Shown piece after piece: positions 35,524-46,844 of a stretch of DNA of 64,000 nt (position 1 is its first letter; each line of letters begins with the position of its first letter). The position numbers and the translations under genes are program-made. The notes beneath the pieces are model-generated. The model ran no database searches, was not told where the DNA came from, and saw only the letters and a program-made list of their open reading frames with translations. The stretch covers positions 124,001-188,000 of the forward strand of contig MU119294.1 of NCBI GenBank assembly GCA_014904845.1, given 5' to 3'. Source of the stretch: Acephala macrosclerotiorum. Taxonomy: Eukaryota; Ascomycota; Leotiomycetes; Helotiales; Mollisiaceae.

Positions 35524-35975
35524 GGTTTGCTTGATTTATCTTTGTTTAATTGCTTTCATTTTGTTCTTGTTGAATGGTGTTAAGCTAGGCTACGGAAGTT
35601 GACCCCATGGCTGCAGATGGAACTTGGACTTTTTGAAGGGCCTATCCTAGGGTAGTAGGACTTCTAAGTTCTCTACCTTACTCCATCTTCGGCGCCTGCT
35701 TGTTTTTTGTTTAGGGTTTTTGTTTAGGGGCTGGTGTTGCGCGTCGTTGCTCGTTTGAGCTTGTAATAACAATCCTTTCTGGGCATTTGTTGCATATTTG
35801 GCCACTTTCTTCGAGAAAAGTATATTTTCAATTGCTATACTGAAGTGGCTAGTTTTACAGCTAGCATTGAGAGTCCAGCTTCTCAATTTAGTTAACATTT
35901 GAGATCTCCTATCACAGATTCAGTTTCGTTGGTGTTTATCGTCGCTTGTTGTATTTGCTGTATGCCTGGAGTTTG
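35524..35975. other. Intergenic between convergent genes
   Basis: Shared 3' region; nothing recognised. Confidence 0.5.
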
Positions 35976-36684
35976 TCATCCTACCACTGGAGGGAGAGGC
36001 GGGTACTCGGAACGATTCATCTGAGGTGGCTTTATTGGATCATCATGCAACGGCTGTTCTCTCCATCCTACCTCCTGGAGCAGTTTTGTAAATGCTTCCG
36101 ATTTCATCACCGGTGTGCCATCAGAGAACATCTGCAACTCAAGGGTAGTTTCTCTGTCAAAGGTTGTTGTGTAGACGCAGGGGACATGAAAGCGAGTGCT
36201 TTTCGTCTTGGGTCTTGGTGGATCTTCCCATTGTAGCCAGATCCAAGGTTCATGATATTTGTCATCGACAGAGTATATATTAGATGATGCTACAGCTCTG
36301 CTGACACCTGGAGGTTTACTTGACATCTGCGGGGTCAATATGGGTTGTCGGACATTCTTTTTGGGTGCCTACCATAATAAAATATACCTCAACTACGTCT
36401 GATGCAACGCACCGCTTGACTTCGATCAGTGCGACCGGGTGGCCGAAGGCTCCATTTCTCAAGCGGCAGTGGAATGGACGACCATTGATCCCTGCCCAGT
36501 GGCATCTAATGAATTGCTTTGGGTTGTGGGGCAGATACAATACATATCCTGGTTTCATCATCTGTGCCGGCACAGATTGATATTGGGTATCCATCGAGAA
36601 AGAAGAGATCGATATGGCAACGAGAAGTTTTAGAAGTCTATTAGAAAGAGAGTGAAGAGACTGCTGTATGGAATGGAATGCCAT
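35976..36684 (-). CDS. Unknown family with CHWAG motif, copy A (220 aa)
   Basis: Two exons, 36684-36373 and 36326-35976, joined by a 46-bp GT-AG intron (663 nt in frame). The N-terminus has a hydrophobic stretch (RLLKLLVAISISSF) that could be a signal peptide or anchor. Then come PGYVLYLPHNPKQFIRCHWAG, a cysteine-bearing region, WIWLQWEDPPRP and HVPCVYTTTFDRETTLEL. I do not recognise the family. A second, broken copy lies at 46254-46844 in the same orientation and shares the CHWAG block, the (H/L)VPCV(Y/F)T..FDR block and the C-terminal helix SEAFTKLLQEVGW / QEAFGNLLAAIRW, so the protein belongs to a real gene family. Confidence 0.72.
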
Positions 36685-37453
36685 TTTCGTAAGTCCTCGC
36701 ATCTAATTGTTATATAGAGAGCGAGTTTATATCTACACAAAGGCTGTTGTTCATTTATCGCAACTGAATCGACTTCCAATCATGTTTACCCAAGTTCATT
36801 GTCTATAAAACAACACAATAGACAAAAGTCTTGGATTTCTGCTCTCGAGTGCCGCCCGAGGCCACTGCTCTCGCATCTCAGACAATTCGGAACATCTCCT
36901 GGCCCAATTCTTTGCCAATGCTAGATAGTTCTTTCCAAATTCTTGAAAAGGGTACATCTTTTTGTCCCAAGGGTCAATTACTGCATCCAAGTGGATCGCT
37001 TCCAAGACGAATGAAAAGTGTGTCTCTTATCCAGCCTCGTGCGGAGGTGGTTCTATATTTACATTTGTGGCGTTCAACACACGGGACGCCTTTGCCAATG
37101 CACCATTGTTGACTCGGCGATTGTCCAATGTTTATGCAACTTCAATTTTCACAGCCTCACAACTCAATAAGTTCGGGGGCTTAGATTTCAACTTATGCCC
37201 TTTTCAAGTGGTAGATCTTCCATGGCTTTCATCGTCCGGTGGTATACTTGCACTAACTTGAGGTCTTGATGTTGGCCACGAGAAATTTTCCAACATGATG
37301 TTTCGGGCCGGGTCGCAGTGCGCCCGGCAGCCTCGTTCAAGACATAGAATTTCTTTAAGAGCCTTCCCCAATCCCAGTCTTCTTTCCTCCACGGCTCCTT
37401 TCATTTCGTCTTCTGAGGGGTTTCAAGTCATCCCGCCTCGATTTTTCTTCGAT
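36685..37453. other. Intergenic, divergent promoter region
   Basis: The minus frame at 36796-37005 (WARRCSELSEMREQWPRA) is short and unassigned. A TATA-like tatatagag lies near 36710. Nothing else. Confidence 0.45.
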
Positions 37454-38698
37454 ATGACTACCCCAGCAGACCTCCGGCTCGGTCCGTTAACAACTATTTT
37501 CAATGCCCCAGGAGCGTGTAATAGCATAACTGTATCAACCGACACCGCAGCCTCGACAGCTGCACCTTACCGTAATCTACCCTTTCTTGTCTCTCGCCTC
37601 CCCTTCCGACCAGAATACCAATAGTAATTCGTTATAGTCTACCCCCGATACTTCTCCTCCATCGCAAACAGCTGTTTTCCCTCCCTCTACCCACTCGGGA
37701 GCTCTGCCATCGCAGCAACATACGGCGCCTACGGCTATCACGATGAACATGTCTACTTCTCCCCTGGTATATGTCCTAGCGGCTGGAATCAAAACATCGC
37801 AGGCAGTTCTGGGTCAGGAACGACAGCAGAAACCACGGCTTTCTGCTGTATGCCCGGATTTGGACCGCAGACAACGCCAGCGGTTGATGGGGCGTGGGGA
37901 TATTATTCTACATATTGTACGATGATGTTGGGTTCTGCCACGGTGACGACTGTGCCTTATACAGGCGATGGCGTCGCGGATGGTGGCACGAGGACATTTA
38001 CGTTTAGTGGAAATACGATACCAGCAGGGGCGGTTTGGATTCGGTGGAAGAGTGCAGACTTTGCTGCTGCTACTACAACTGATGCTGGGACAACGACTAC
38101 AAGTGGGAACGCTGGTTCGACGAGTACGGGAGCAGTATCCACGGCAACGAGTGTACTTACTTCGTTGCAGACGGAGACGGTGCAGGTGAGCATTCCTCCC
38201 GCTTCATCTGCCCCTCTATCAACAGCAACAACGGTGCTTGTTTCGGTCTCGACGGAAACTGTGCCGGACACTTCATTCGCACCTTCATCTTCGGCTGCAT
38301 CCTCGACAGCCCCGTTCACTTCTTCCACTCGATCATCAAGTTCATCTTCTGACTCTTCATCAACATTCCAGTCCTCCACCTCACTATCCGGAACCCAAGC
38401 CTCCCCGTCAACCACCTCCACGACCTCTCCACCTACCTCAACATCCCCGCCATCGCCAAATCTCTCAACAGGAGCAAAGATCGGCATCGGAGTCAGCGCC
38501 GGCTTCGCTGTCCTGTTCGCCCTAGCCATCCTAATCTTCCTCCTCCGAAGACGAAAAGAAAAGTCATATCCAAATATTCTAGGGGGTCCAGAAGTTGAAG
38601 CGGCTTCTGGCCTACGAGGAGGAGGCGGAGGGGCTAAGGAGTTGCCAGCTGTGACGACGGGAATGAGACTTATGAGTGAGTTGCCGGCGAGAATGTGA
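37454..38698 (+). CDS. Ser/Thr-rich single-pass membrane protein (392 aa)
   Basis: Two exons, 37454-37571 and 37638-38698, across a 66-bp intron (GTAATC...GTTATAG); the join is the only one that keeps the frame. The N-terminus (TTPADLRLGPLTTIFNAP) and following cysteine-containing region (SPGICPSGWN, FCCMPGFGPQTT) resemble a large ascomycete family of extracellular domains. A long Ser/Thr-rich stalk follows (heavily O-glycosylated by inference), then a transmembrane helix IGIGVSAGFAVLFALAILIF with a stop-transfer LLRRRKEK and a short cytosolic tail. The layout is like cell-wall stress sensors (Mid2/Wsc style), but no specific homology is claimed. No classical signal peptide is visible. Confidence 0.85.
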
Positions 38699-39541
38699 AC
38701 CGGGGTGAGATGTTGTTTTTGAGGCCGGAGTTAGCGGGTGGGCATGTTGCTGAGCATGGGGTTGCTAATTCGAGGATTGAGACTTGGGGGAAGTAGGGAT
38801 GGGAAGGGACGAAGACGAGAATATACAAAGCCTCATGGGCCTTTGAAAAGTGTCAATCGAAGCAGATGAAAACACACATGTTCATGATTCAACGTTATGT
38901 GGGAAGAGGGTAGAGGACACAAGGGATAATTGTATCGAAGTTTTGCTAGTGCTACATTTTCTCATCGAGTCCGCAGTGATTCCTTCGAGGGGGACTCTTT
39001 GTATCAGTTTCTCTGTTGGGTTTTACATTCACAACTTTTCTGCTCCTTATCTTCCCGTGTGGCTTTTGTTCAACTGTACTTTCAATACGTCTGACGGTAG
39101 CCTCGGATCGTGAAAGGTACAGTGGTGTAACTTGAAGTCTGCGGCGCAAAGTTTGAACACCTATGTCTACTAGCCATAAAGCCGAACCACAACGTCTTTC
39201 AAACCTCTGATGCAAGCCTCTCAGATATATATAGGTCATGCCTACAATGGTTTTCCAGATCTGGACCTGAATGCATGGTGTATGGGAGCTTCGCATTGGT
39301 GGTTCTGTTTCGCTCGTTCCTCCAGATAAATCACTGGACATAATGGAGCTGGGATAGAAAATATGGCCTACCGGTCGTCTGTAAAATGCAAGATTTTGAA
39401 GTCCGGATCCCTCGAAATGTCCCAAGGGGCTGCTAGCAATCGAGATCTTTCAGTGTCGGATAAGAGTCCTCTTGGTGCTTGATCAGCGTTTCTTCCTTCT
39501 CAATTCTGTTGAATGTTGAGATTCGCCCTCAACAAAGTAAG
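38699..39541. other. Intergenic
   Basis: The minus frame at 38952-39425 does not look coding. Marks the change from intact genes to the decayed right half. Confidence 0.5.
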
Positions 39542-41043
39542 ATGTTTCACGCTATCCCCGCCTTCTGTTATCTCGCTTTGGCCCTCCTCGCCTTCTTGTG
39601 GCTCTTAAACAGGCTCCTAGTGCTGACGCCGTTGTCAGGTACCCGATACAGTAGATTTGCAAGATGGATGCTACGTATGTGGAGATCTTATCACTTTCGG
39701 AGTCCATTCTTTACGGACCGGTTCAACATTCGACTGGCTTTCCAAGAACTGTTTGAAGCACAAATCTCCAATCATGCAGATCATGGTCCCTTCGTTTTCA
39801 ACCAAGATGCCTGCACTACTCATTGCTGACCTTAGTATGATCAAGACATTATTATGAAAAGAGGTCATGAGATTGATCGAGCGACGATAATTCACCCTGG
39901 TTCTCGGTCATTGTTCCAAATGCCACGACTGGCATGCAAACCACACCTTCGTTCAAGCGGCAGCGTCGCCTCTTCAACTGAATGCTTAGTCCCGAGTTTC
40001 TGGACAATATTGCGACGCCTGCTTTTGAAACTACGATTCGAAGATCGATAGAGCTTTGGAAATTGAAAGCTCAGGTTTCGGAGGACGGTTTATTTGCGGC
40101 ATACGATGATTTACGTCGAACCACTCTAGAGGGAATATGGAAGGTCCTTCTTGGGCGTGATCTCGGACTTGCTGATGCCAGCATTTCTCTCCTCCAACAG
40201 AAAAAAGGCGTCAACACCGCAGCTGTGCCAAGCAAGGCCTTCCCGTACTTCTTTCAGGATCTCATATTACTAGTGACGGGGCTGCTCTGGGTGGTGACAG
40301 GAATTAGCCCACGCTTTTACAAGTGGATTGTCAACATCATCGCACGCTTCCGTTCTGCGGTGAAGACAACAAAAGAGCTGTTCGAAGGTCTCATTTATGA
40401 GACTCGAATGCATATTGCTACGGAAACTCTCATAACCTGGTGCGGACTTATTGAGGTCTTATGGTAACACGACAACGCAGTATCAGATGCAGCACTAATC
40501 GACGAAATCTCGGAACTCCTGATCACTGGACACGAGACCACGGCATCAACCACCGCTTGGGGAGTGAAGTACCTCGCCGATCACTAAGAAGTTCAACAGC
40601 GCCTATGTGATGCTTTGAAGCGGGTCTTTCCAACCGCCACGAGATCTCAACTACCCAGCGGCTTGGACGTCTCCCGAGCTGAGATCCCCTACCTCGAGGT
40701 AGTGCTCGCAGAGATTTTACGGCTTACCTGTACCGGGCCAGTCCTTCTCCGAGAGACGCTCACGGACTGTGAAATCATGGGTCATCGTGTTCCAGCAAAT
40801 ACGCCAGTGTTTCTCATAACTCAATCGCCACCTGGTTACATGATCACCTCGGACACCTTCGATGTTGAGAAAGAGCTAGGTGCAAAGCATCACGAAGAAA
40901 CTACCAAAGATCGGAGTTGGAGCTCATCATGTGAAGATTTCATCCCTGAGTGATGGCTAGACAGCGATGGGAACTTCGACCCGGACGCTGGGCTGTCCCT
41001 TCCATTCTCTGCTTGCAAGCGTGGTTTCTTTGGTAAACTTATT
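39542..41043 (+). pseudogene. Cytochrome P450, decayed
   Basis: Remains of a microsomal P450. An N-terminal membrane anchor (YLALALLAFLWLLNRLLVL) starts at 39542. After frame breaks near 39830-39980, the middle domain reads PEFLDNIATPAFETTIRRS. The I-helix oxygen-binding motif is intact (ELLITGHETTASTTAWG, about 40507-40560), between in-frame TAA codons at 40465 and 40585. The K-helix region VVLAEILRLT still has the ExxR. A TGA at about 40951 sits where an Arg is expected before WLDSDGNF. The haem loop reads LPFSACKRGFFGK: the invariant cysteine position is Phe and the expected glycine is Cys. Multiple stops and the lost haem ligand show it is dead. Confidence 0.88.
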
Positions 41044-41556
41044 GTAATGTTGAAGCTGAAGCTCTTGATTGTGATGTTTCACCGTCGGAATCTCGACGCT
41101 TGCCAACTCTCGGGCTCACGTGACGCTAGCACCGCCTTTGCTCAGGGTAGCCTAGGCCAGGCTCTGTTTTGGCTCTGGCCTGCTCATCCTGCCGCAGCGA
41201 AGCCCAAGACCCATCTCACGAGAAATCGTCAGCTTTCAACGAGGGGCCCGAAAGAAGTCCCGGGTGGCAATGGAATGCCGCAGTCGGTTCGCATGCTGTG
41301 GTCTTCGTCAGGAATTATTTATTCCGACCTTGCCGCCCGCCAGTTTCTCCTCGGCAGCATCATGTCAATCTCAGAGAATTTCTTAGAGTAACTAATGAGC
41401 ACCATTTGAACAATCCCTAGCACAATGACGAAAGCGAGATTATTCTTCATTGAAGTATGGCAAATCGATATACTTGAACTACTTAACTAGATAAGGTACC
41501 ATAGTAATAAGGATAAGGTGACAGGGAAACAAAGATTGGTATCAAATTTGTGTTTG
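41044..41556. other. Intergenic
   Basis: Downstream of the P450 remnant; frames at 41047-41420 have no recognisable content. Confidence 0.45.
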
Positions 41557-42607
41557 TCACTCGGCTAATGGCTTTCCTTTCGCCATCCTGTATAACTTCA
41601 CAACTCCATCCATCTTCTTGCTTATAAAGCCTTCCGGTATTGACTATACGCTTAGATTAGCTTTTTTGCTGGCTTATAAATACGAAAGAGTGGGGACTTA
41701 AAGGTGAGAAAATACTTACGTTCATTAGCAAGTCGATTAGAATAACGACTCCAACTATGAGTGGGAACAATTGGCCGATTGAATCAACTTGGTTGATATC
41801 TGTTACTTCATTCCAGGCTAGCATGAGCTCGATGGCGTTAATTGTATATACGATGAAGGCGAAGCTGCAGAATGCGTTGAAACGTTTGTTTTCAAGTGAA
41901 ATTATCTCAATGTATCTGACTTGGAGTATCAGTAACCGATAAATGACTTGATAATGAACTTACATTTTAAAAAATTTTGGACCCCCGGGGAAGTAATTGT
42001 GAACCCATTGAGCCACTTCAGCTTCTGGCGCCGACTCCTCCTTCTCTGTTTTTCCCTTCTCTGTCTCTCCCTTCTCTGTCTGAAACAACACGTGAATTCC
42101 CTTCCACCAAAACCAACTCGCATAAAGCAAGGTCCCGTACCAAATAATCAAAAAGCTATGCATTACAGCTTTATGTTTTTTGGCTTGGCTTTCCGCGTCT
42201 TTACTTCTCCCATGTGCTTGAACGGCCAAAAGAACAGCATAAGCGCCACCGAAGAACATGAAGAACAATATAACAACATCTAGAGGAGTAGAAGAGGAAG
42301 GATCACGAGTCACCAAAGCCAGAAAAATCGCGATGCAGAATACGACATGACCACACAATATGTCGACAGATGCTTTGGCCCCTTCGCCTTCGAGAAACCC
42401 AGAGAGCCAGCCTGCAAACCATTGTAGGTATAGCCCGAGCCGGATCCCAAGGCCATATATGTCACCGTTTCCAGAGTAACTGCATACTTTTCGTGCTGGT
42501 GCTGCATCGCGAGTCTCAATCGGATCGTTGACTGGGGGGAGCACAAGTGCGAATGAGGTGGCTACTAAGAATAGCGCGACGAAATGAATGCTGAGAAATG
42601 GATGCAT
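41557..42607 (-). CDS. Polytopic membrane protein of unknown function (308 aa)
   Basis: Three exons, 42607-41964, 41915-41720, 41643-41557 (introns 48 and 76 bp), 927 nt in frame. A signal peptide (HFVALFLVATSFALVLP) is followed by CSYSGNGDIYGLGIRLGLYL, a phrase typical of a family of fungal membrane proteins of unknown role, then about six hydrophobic segments (for example FCIAIFLALV, VVILFFMFFGGAYAVLL, FAFIVYTINAIELMLAW, LIVGVVILIDLLM). A repeated acidic/basic linker (TEKGETEKGKTEKE) lies between them and corresponds to a short tandem repeat in DNA at about 42040-42080. The start at 42607 is preferred because it begins the signal peptide directly. Confidence 0.82.
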
Positions 42608-44363
42608 TGCGAATCTAGAATTGAGCAGCGAATGTTGGAGGTATGGAACAGAAATCAAATTGGTTGGAAGATTGAAGGAGGAAAACGCTTTGGATAACTG
42701 TGACTTTTATGTTTGTTCTCTTAGTAGTGGCGCCTTCAGCTCCACAAAATGGAGTTCTCGAAGAAAGGTGGTGGAAGTGGGGATAGGAAAGGCTTGATTG
42801 GAGGTCTTCATATTCAGCGTGGCGTTCAACTATACGAGGTGGCTTTTTGCGCAACAAAAGCGATAGCGGGGGCAAGGCTGCTGCTGATGTGTTTGTATCT
42901 TATTCGTCATTCATGAGAGGGAAATTTGTCCAGTTTAAGGACCAACCTTTACCATCGGCGTATATATCTTGGGAAACAATTGTAGAACAGCACTGGAAAT
43001 AGACCTGACCTTCTGCAAATATTAGGCATCGTCGTGAAAGAAGTCGCCCTTGAATATCCACGTTCTCTTGTTCTTGGTCGAACCTTGTATCACCGCCTCG
43101 GCCAGCCTTGACACTAGCAGACGGATTCCAATGACAAACGCTCGATACTCAATGCAGGAAGTTGACGGAGGGTTGCTGCGTGGGACAGAGAGATATGGGA
43201 TTTGGTGGTGCCCAAGACTCGCAGGTTTATACGTTGATGCTTCGTTCTGGCAGAGAACGCTAACAACACGGAAATGTTTGCAAATGGGAGCAAATTATCA
43301 ACGCGGACACGTGACTTGAACATTTTAACCCAATATCCAAGGAAAACTCAGTCCTTGGGATGTGAACGAGCAATTAAAACAAACTCCTTATATTGTGTAA
43401 AACTGGGGGAATAACATGAGAATGCCGTACTTCTAATATGCAGCATCACATGATGCTCTCTCGAAGGGCAGGGCTCAAGTCCAACCGCCGAAGTAGGCGG
43501 CCACAAACTGTTCTGATATCTTCGCAACTCCGAAAGCAGACGCTGGGGCTTCTCGGAACAATCAAATTCCTTCGCTGCGGTCGTCGCCGAGGAGCCCAAA
43601 CTGACCCTATCCACTCACCATAGCTTACCTCCTTGGACTCACTGCTCAGCTTAGCTTACCCACAGCTTGGACTATAGAAGCAACGGCTCATGTCCAAAGA
43701 CGGAAATGGAAAATGCTCCTCTTAAAGTACAAATAAAATATAATTCCCGTGAAAAAAAGTCACAATTTGAATAATATAAGCAATATCTTAAAAATTAAGT
43801 TCTTTGTCTCAAATAATAATAGAGTTTATTACGTGTGCACTCAAAGGGGTATATATATCTTTACTTTGAAACTTACCGTTTAATTTCAAGCTCTTAGGAT
43901 TTTAAATCGAAAAATCAAGTCTCTTTGTATTTAATTTAGTTAATTTTTTTTTGGGCAAAAAATCTTTTTGCGAATCAATACTTTATATGCGCATTACCCT
44001 GATCTTTTCAACGCTTCAATCCTTAACCTTTAGGGTATTTTAAGGCTACCTAGCCTTGGTATAATAAGAGGAAGAATGCAGCAAATTATAGATCGAAGTT
44101 ATCCTTTACCGCCTTGCTCTAGTCCTAGCGGGAGCTGTGCAGCCCCCGCTGTTCTTAAACATTCCGCAATTCTAATGATAGTTTGATCAGGCAATCGGCG
44201 TGCTGCTATGTTAAACCGGTCTTGAGAGAGGTGTGATTTGTTATTCAGAAGATTTCGTGAGAGGAATTCAACTAGATGATACGAGAAATGAGAAATGGGT
44301 TTTCGTTTGAAAATTATTTTTTAGAACTCGTGAATGTTCAACCTCAGTACATGCATTTTTAAG
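42608..44363. other. Intergenic with AT-rich block
   Basis: About 43725-44060 is strongly AT-rich, with a TATA-like tatatatat near 43851, and may be a repeat remnant. The frames at 43050-43623 are not convincing. Confidence 0.5.
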
Positions 44364-45434
44364 CTAAGATCCCGGAACCCAGCCTTTCAAGTAGTCTAAC
44401 AATCCTGCACCTCCCTTGCCTTTGAATGCACTATGATGATCATACGCCATGAAGCCCGTCCCCTCCAAGCAGCCCACATACTCGCATTCAATCTCGTTCG
44501 ATTTGACAACACTGGTTTCAACCCACAACAACAGCTTCGCAATTTGTCCCATCGCTCCGGTCGGGCAGTAGGACTGCAGAAAGTTGTTCCTCAGATTGAC
44601 GTGACCTTTGTTCATTTTCCCAATCCGTTCCATATATCCATGATCGAGGAAATAGAACAACTGAACCTTGCGATTGTAGTTCAAGACATCAGGGCTGGAA
44701 TCTCGATACTTCCCACTCTCGGGGACATAGCACAGTCGTTTATCCAAGATACCAGCTGAAGGCGGTGCAGCCGTGAGGTCGTTGATCCAATTTGTGACAG
44801 AAGTATCGAAGTTCTCGAACCAATGATTCTTCTCTTCCGCAGAAATGTTTGAATGATCTTGTCCCTCGACAACGAAGCAAAGATTATCGGGAAAGGTAGT
44901 CATGAGGACACGACCAGGTCGAATTATCCCCGTGCTTTTCTGCGCTTCTGGAGGACTTTCGAGAGAACTCGGGAGAAGATCCTTCTTGCCTCCATCCTCG
45001 TATCGATCGCGATAGCAACCCCAGTATCCCATCTTCGTTGTATCCATCGGTTTCATAGTCCCGACGTAGGCCATTCCTTCCTCCTTCTCGGCCGAAAGTC
45101 CTATTTGTGTTCGTCCTCGAGGGACCGTCAGAACTTCTCGGTACATGCCCGCATCAATGGGAAGTGAAGTCCAGAAGTCGACTACGTCGCTTCGCTTCCA
45201 CCAATCTTGGTATGAGGGCATCGATTTCCAGTATGCAAGCCATATCTTCGTCTTGGTACCGGATGTGGCATCTTCTTGGATAATATTTTCGATGTATTTG
45301 GCGGACGGGGAGATGAGTTTGTCGAATGCGTCGATATGTCCTTGTTGGAATTCGTTTGGCTTATTGTCTTTGTATTGTAGACCGAAGATTGAGTAGACGA
45401 ACGGCTGCTCGGGATCGATGTCCACACTCCACAT
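44364..45434 (-). CDS. Haem-containing aldoxime dehydratase-like enzyme (356 aa)
   Basis: The family (phenylacetaldoxime dehydratase, OxdB/OxdRE type) converts aldoximes to nitriles using haem. One exon. Supporting blocks are SIFGLQYKD near the N-terminus, the Trp-rich IWLAYWKSMPSYQDWWKRS, MGYWGCYRDRYEDGG, LCFVVEGQDHSN, FYFLDHGYMERIGKMNKGHV and LLLWVETSVVKS followed by YVGCLEGTGFMAYDHH. GHVNL corresponds in position to the conserved THL of bacterial enzymes, where the catalytic His lies; a further His (DHGYMER) is close to the haem-ligand region but not exactly at the expected column. The protein starts at MWSVDIDPEQPF, lacking the proline-rich leader of some relatives, so an upstream exon may be missed or the N-terminus is short. 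Confidence 0.85.
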   Translation of the reverse strand: MWSVDIDPEQPFVYSIFGLQYKDNKPNEFQQGHIDAFDKLISPSAKYIENIIQEDATSGTKTKIWLAYWKSMPSYQDWWKRSDVVDFWTSLPIDAGMYREVLTVPRGRTQIGLSAEKEEGMAYVGTMKPMDTTKMGYWGCYRDRYEDGGKKDLLPSSLESPPEAQKSTGIIRPGRVLMTTFPDNLCFVVEGQDHSNISAEEKNHWFENFDTSVTNWINDLTAAPPSAGILDKRLCYVPESGKYRDSSPDVLNYNRKVQLFYFLDHGYMERIGKMNKGHVNLRNNFLQSYCPTGAMGQIAKLLLWVETSVVKSNEIECEYVGCLEGTGFMAYDHHSAFKGKGGAGLLDYLKGWVPGS

Positions 45435-46253
45435 GATGAGGATCTTTAGCAGGAGGCTAGTCTATGATATTTTGTGTAGAATTTCTTCTAGAGGATAGTC
45501 GTTACAGTCGAGAAATATGTGGGATAAGGAGTGGCATCCAGACATCTTAAAGTATTTTTTCATCTCTTAGCTCTTGTAGCTTTATCTGCATGACTCCTCA
45601 TGACCTTTCATAATCTAAAAGGGCGGAGTGGCTGAGTGTGCGATAGGCTAAACCTGCACTAGCAACACTATCTCCGTACCTAAGAAGGCCCCTTTCTCGC
45701 GGTGCTTCGTTTGTGAGAAGTTAGCTCTCCCTAGAGGCTGGATGCGAGTGCGGGATCAAATGCGAGTCGTACTGTAATTCGCTGATAAGTTGAACTTCAA
45801 CTTGTGGCACTGTTGAGCTAGCTGTGCAAGCATTCCGCCCTTGTTCCGCACTAAGTTTGTGGGACCACGTTTGTCCTGTGCTGCGCTGCGGCAGTTGTCA
45901 CTAGAGAGTATGTGGACGCCAGTTTGTGACGGCTTGGTGCTTGTGCATGATTTGGACCAATCATGACAATTCCTGCCTCTTAGTCGGTGTGATAAGTGTC
46001 TGGCCAATTAAAACATAGGAATTTCGTTTGCTCCCCCCATTTTCACTTGTGAGAGGTTTGCGGTCTAGCAAATTGGATGATTTGGATTATTATGGTCAAG
46101 GGTAATATTATCCCGACTCCTTTACTTGTCCATGATCAAAGAGAGCTCATTGTTCTTCAGAATCCCTGAAATTATAAAATATGAATGTAGTGCTAGTAGC
46201 TATCTTGCAACTCGACGAGACAAACTTAGAGGGGTTGCTCTGCACACCAAGTG
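45435..46253. other. Intergenic
   Basis: A GGCGGAGTGGCTGAGTG string at about 45620 resembles the start of a tRNA, but no matching T-arm or acceptor stem follows. Nothing else. Confidence 0.5.
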
Positions 46254-46844
46254 TCACGGTGTCTCGGGCCTATCAAGGCCCGAGAGATCAAAGTCCCTCC
46301 TCTTGTAATTCCATCTAATCGCTGCAAGTAAATTCCCGAAAGCCTCTTGGCTCATTCTGTCAGGTGGATCGGGGATTGCAATGGGTACCCAAGGATAGAG
46401 ATCAATCTTGCTGTCTCTGTCGAAGACCAAAGTAAAAACACACGGGACAAGAAAGTTTGAGTCCATCTGCTCGGGCCTCGATCCTTCCGTCCAGACCAAA
46501 TGCAACCAAGAGGGTCCCCGAGGAAATTCTCGTCGTAAGGTCTTGCTGGGATGTTCCTCGTAGCACATGGGTATCTCGAGAACTATTTGAGTCGGCCAAG
46601 ATACAGACTTTGGACTCTTTGGACTTACTGCAGTGAAGTATATCTGGGCCAGTCCAAAATTCTCTAACTCCTTGACATCCACCACTAAAACGTTGAGGCA
46701 GATTCCTGATCTAAAGAGTTCGCAGCCGGCGCCACATTTCATGCCTGCCCAATGGCACCTAAATGCTTGTTCTGGAAGCTCGAGAAAAAATAGGACCCTT
46801 CCAGGTTATAGATCCTGTGTTGGCATAGGTGATCCTCGTGGCAT
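46254..46844 (-). pseudogene. Unknown family with CHWAG motif, copy B, broken
   Basis: Paralogue of 35976-36684. From an ATG at 46844 the frame meets a TAA at about 46810-46808, immediately before PGRVLFFLELPEQAFRCHWAG, where copy A has an uninterrupted KPGYVLYLPHNPKQFIRCHW. No leader like the hydrophobic stretch of copy A is found. Beyond the stop the frame is open to 46254 and keeps the family blocks LVPCVFTLVFDRDSKIDL and SQEAFGNLLAAIRW. A GTAAGT at the place of copy A's intron is present, but splicing there to the nearest AG would shift the frame. A shorter product starting at the internal Met after CHWAG is possible but would lack the family core. Confidence 0.68.

Noticed and set aside
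37957..38529. 190-codon minus frame opposite the Ser/Thr-rich membrane protein
   Set aside because: Mirror image of the repetitive Ser/Thr codons; composition is Val/Glu/Asp biased as expected for an antisense shadow.
43725..44060. AT-rich tract as another palindromic element
   Set aside because: No inverted repeat or TA-flanked GC-rich ends found; only base composition is unusual.
45615..45700. tRNA-like start (GGCGGAGTGGCTGAGTG)
   Set aside because: No T-loop GTTCGA, no complementary acceptor stem and no plausible anticodon arm follow.
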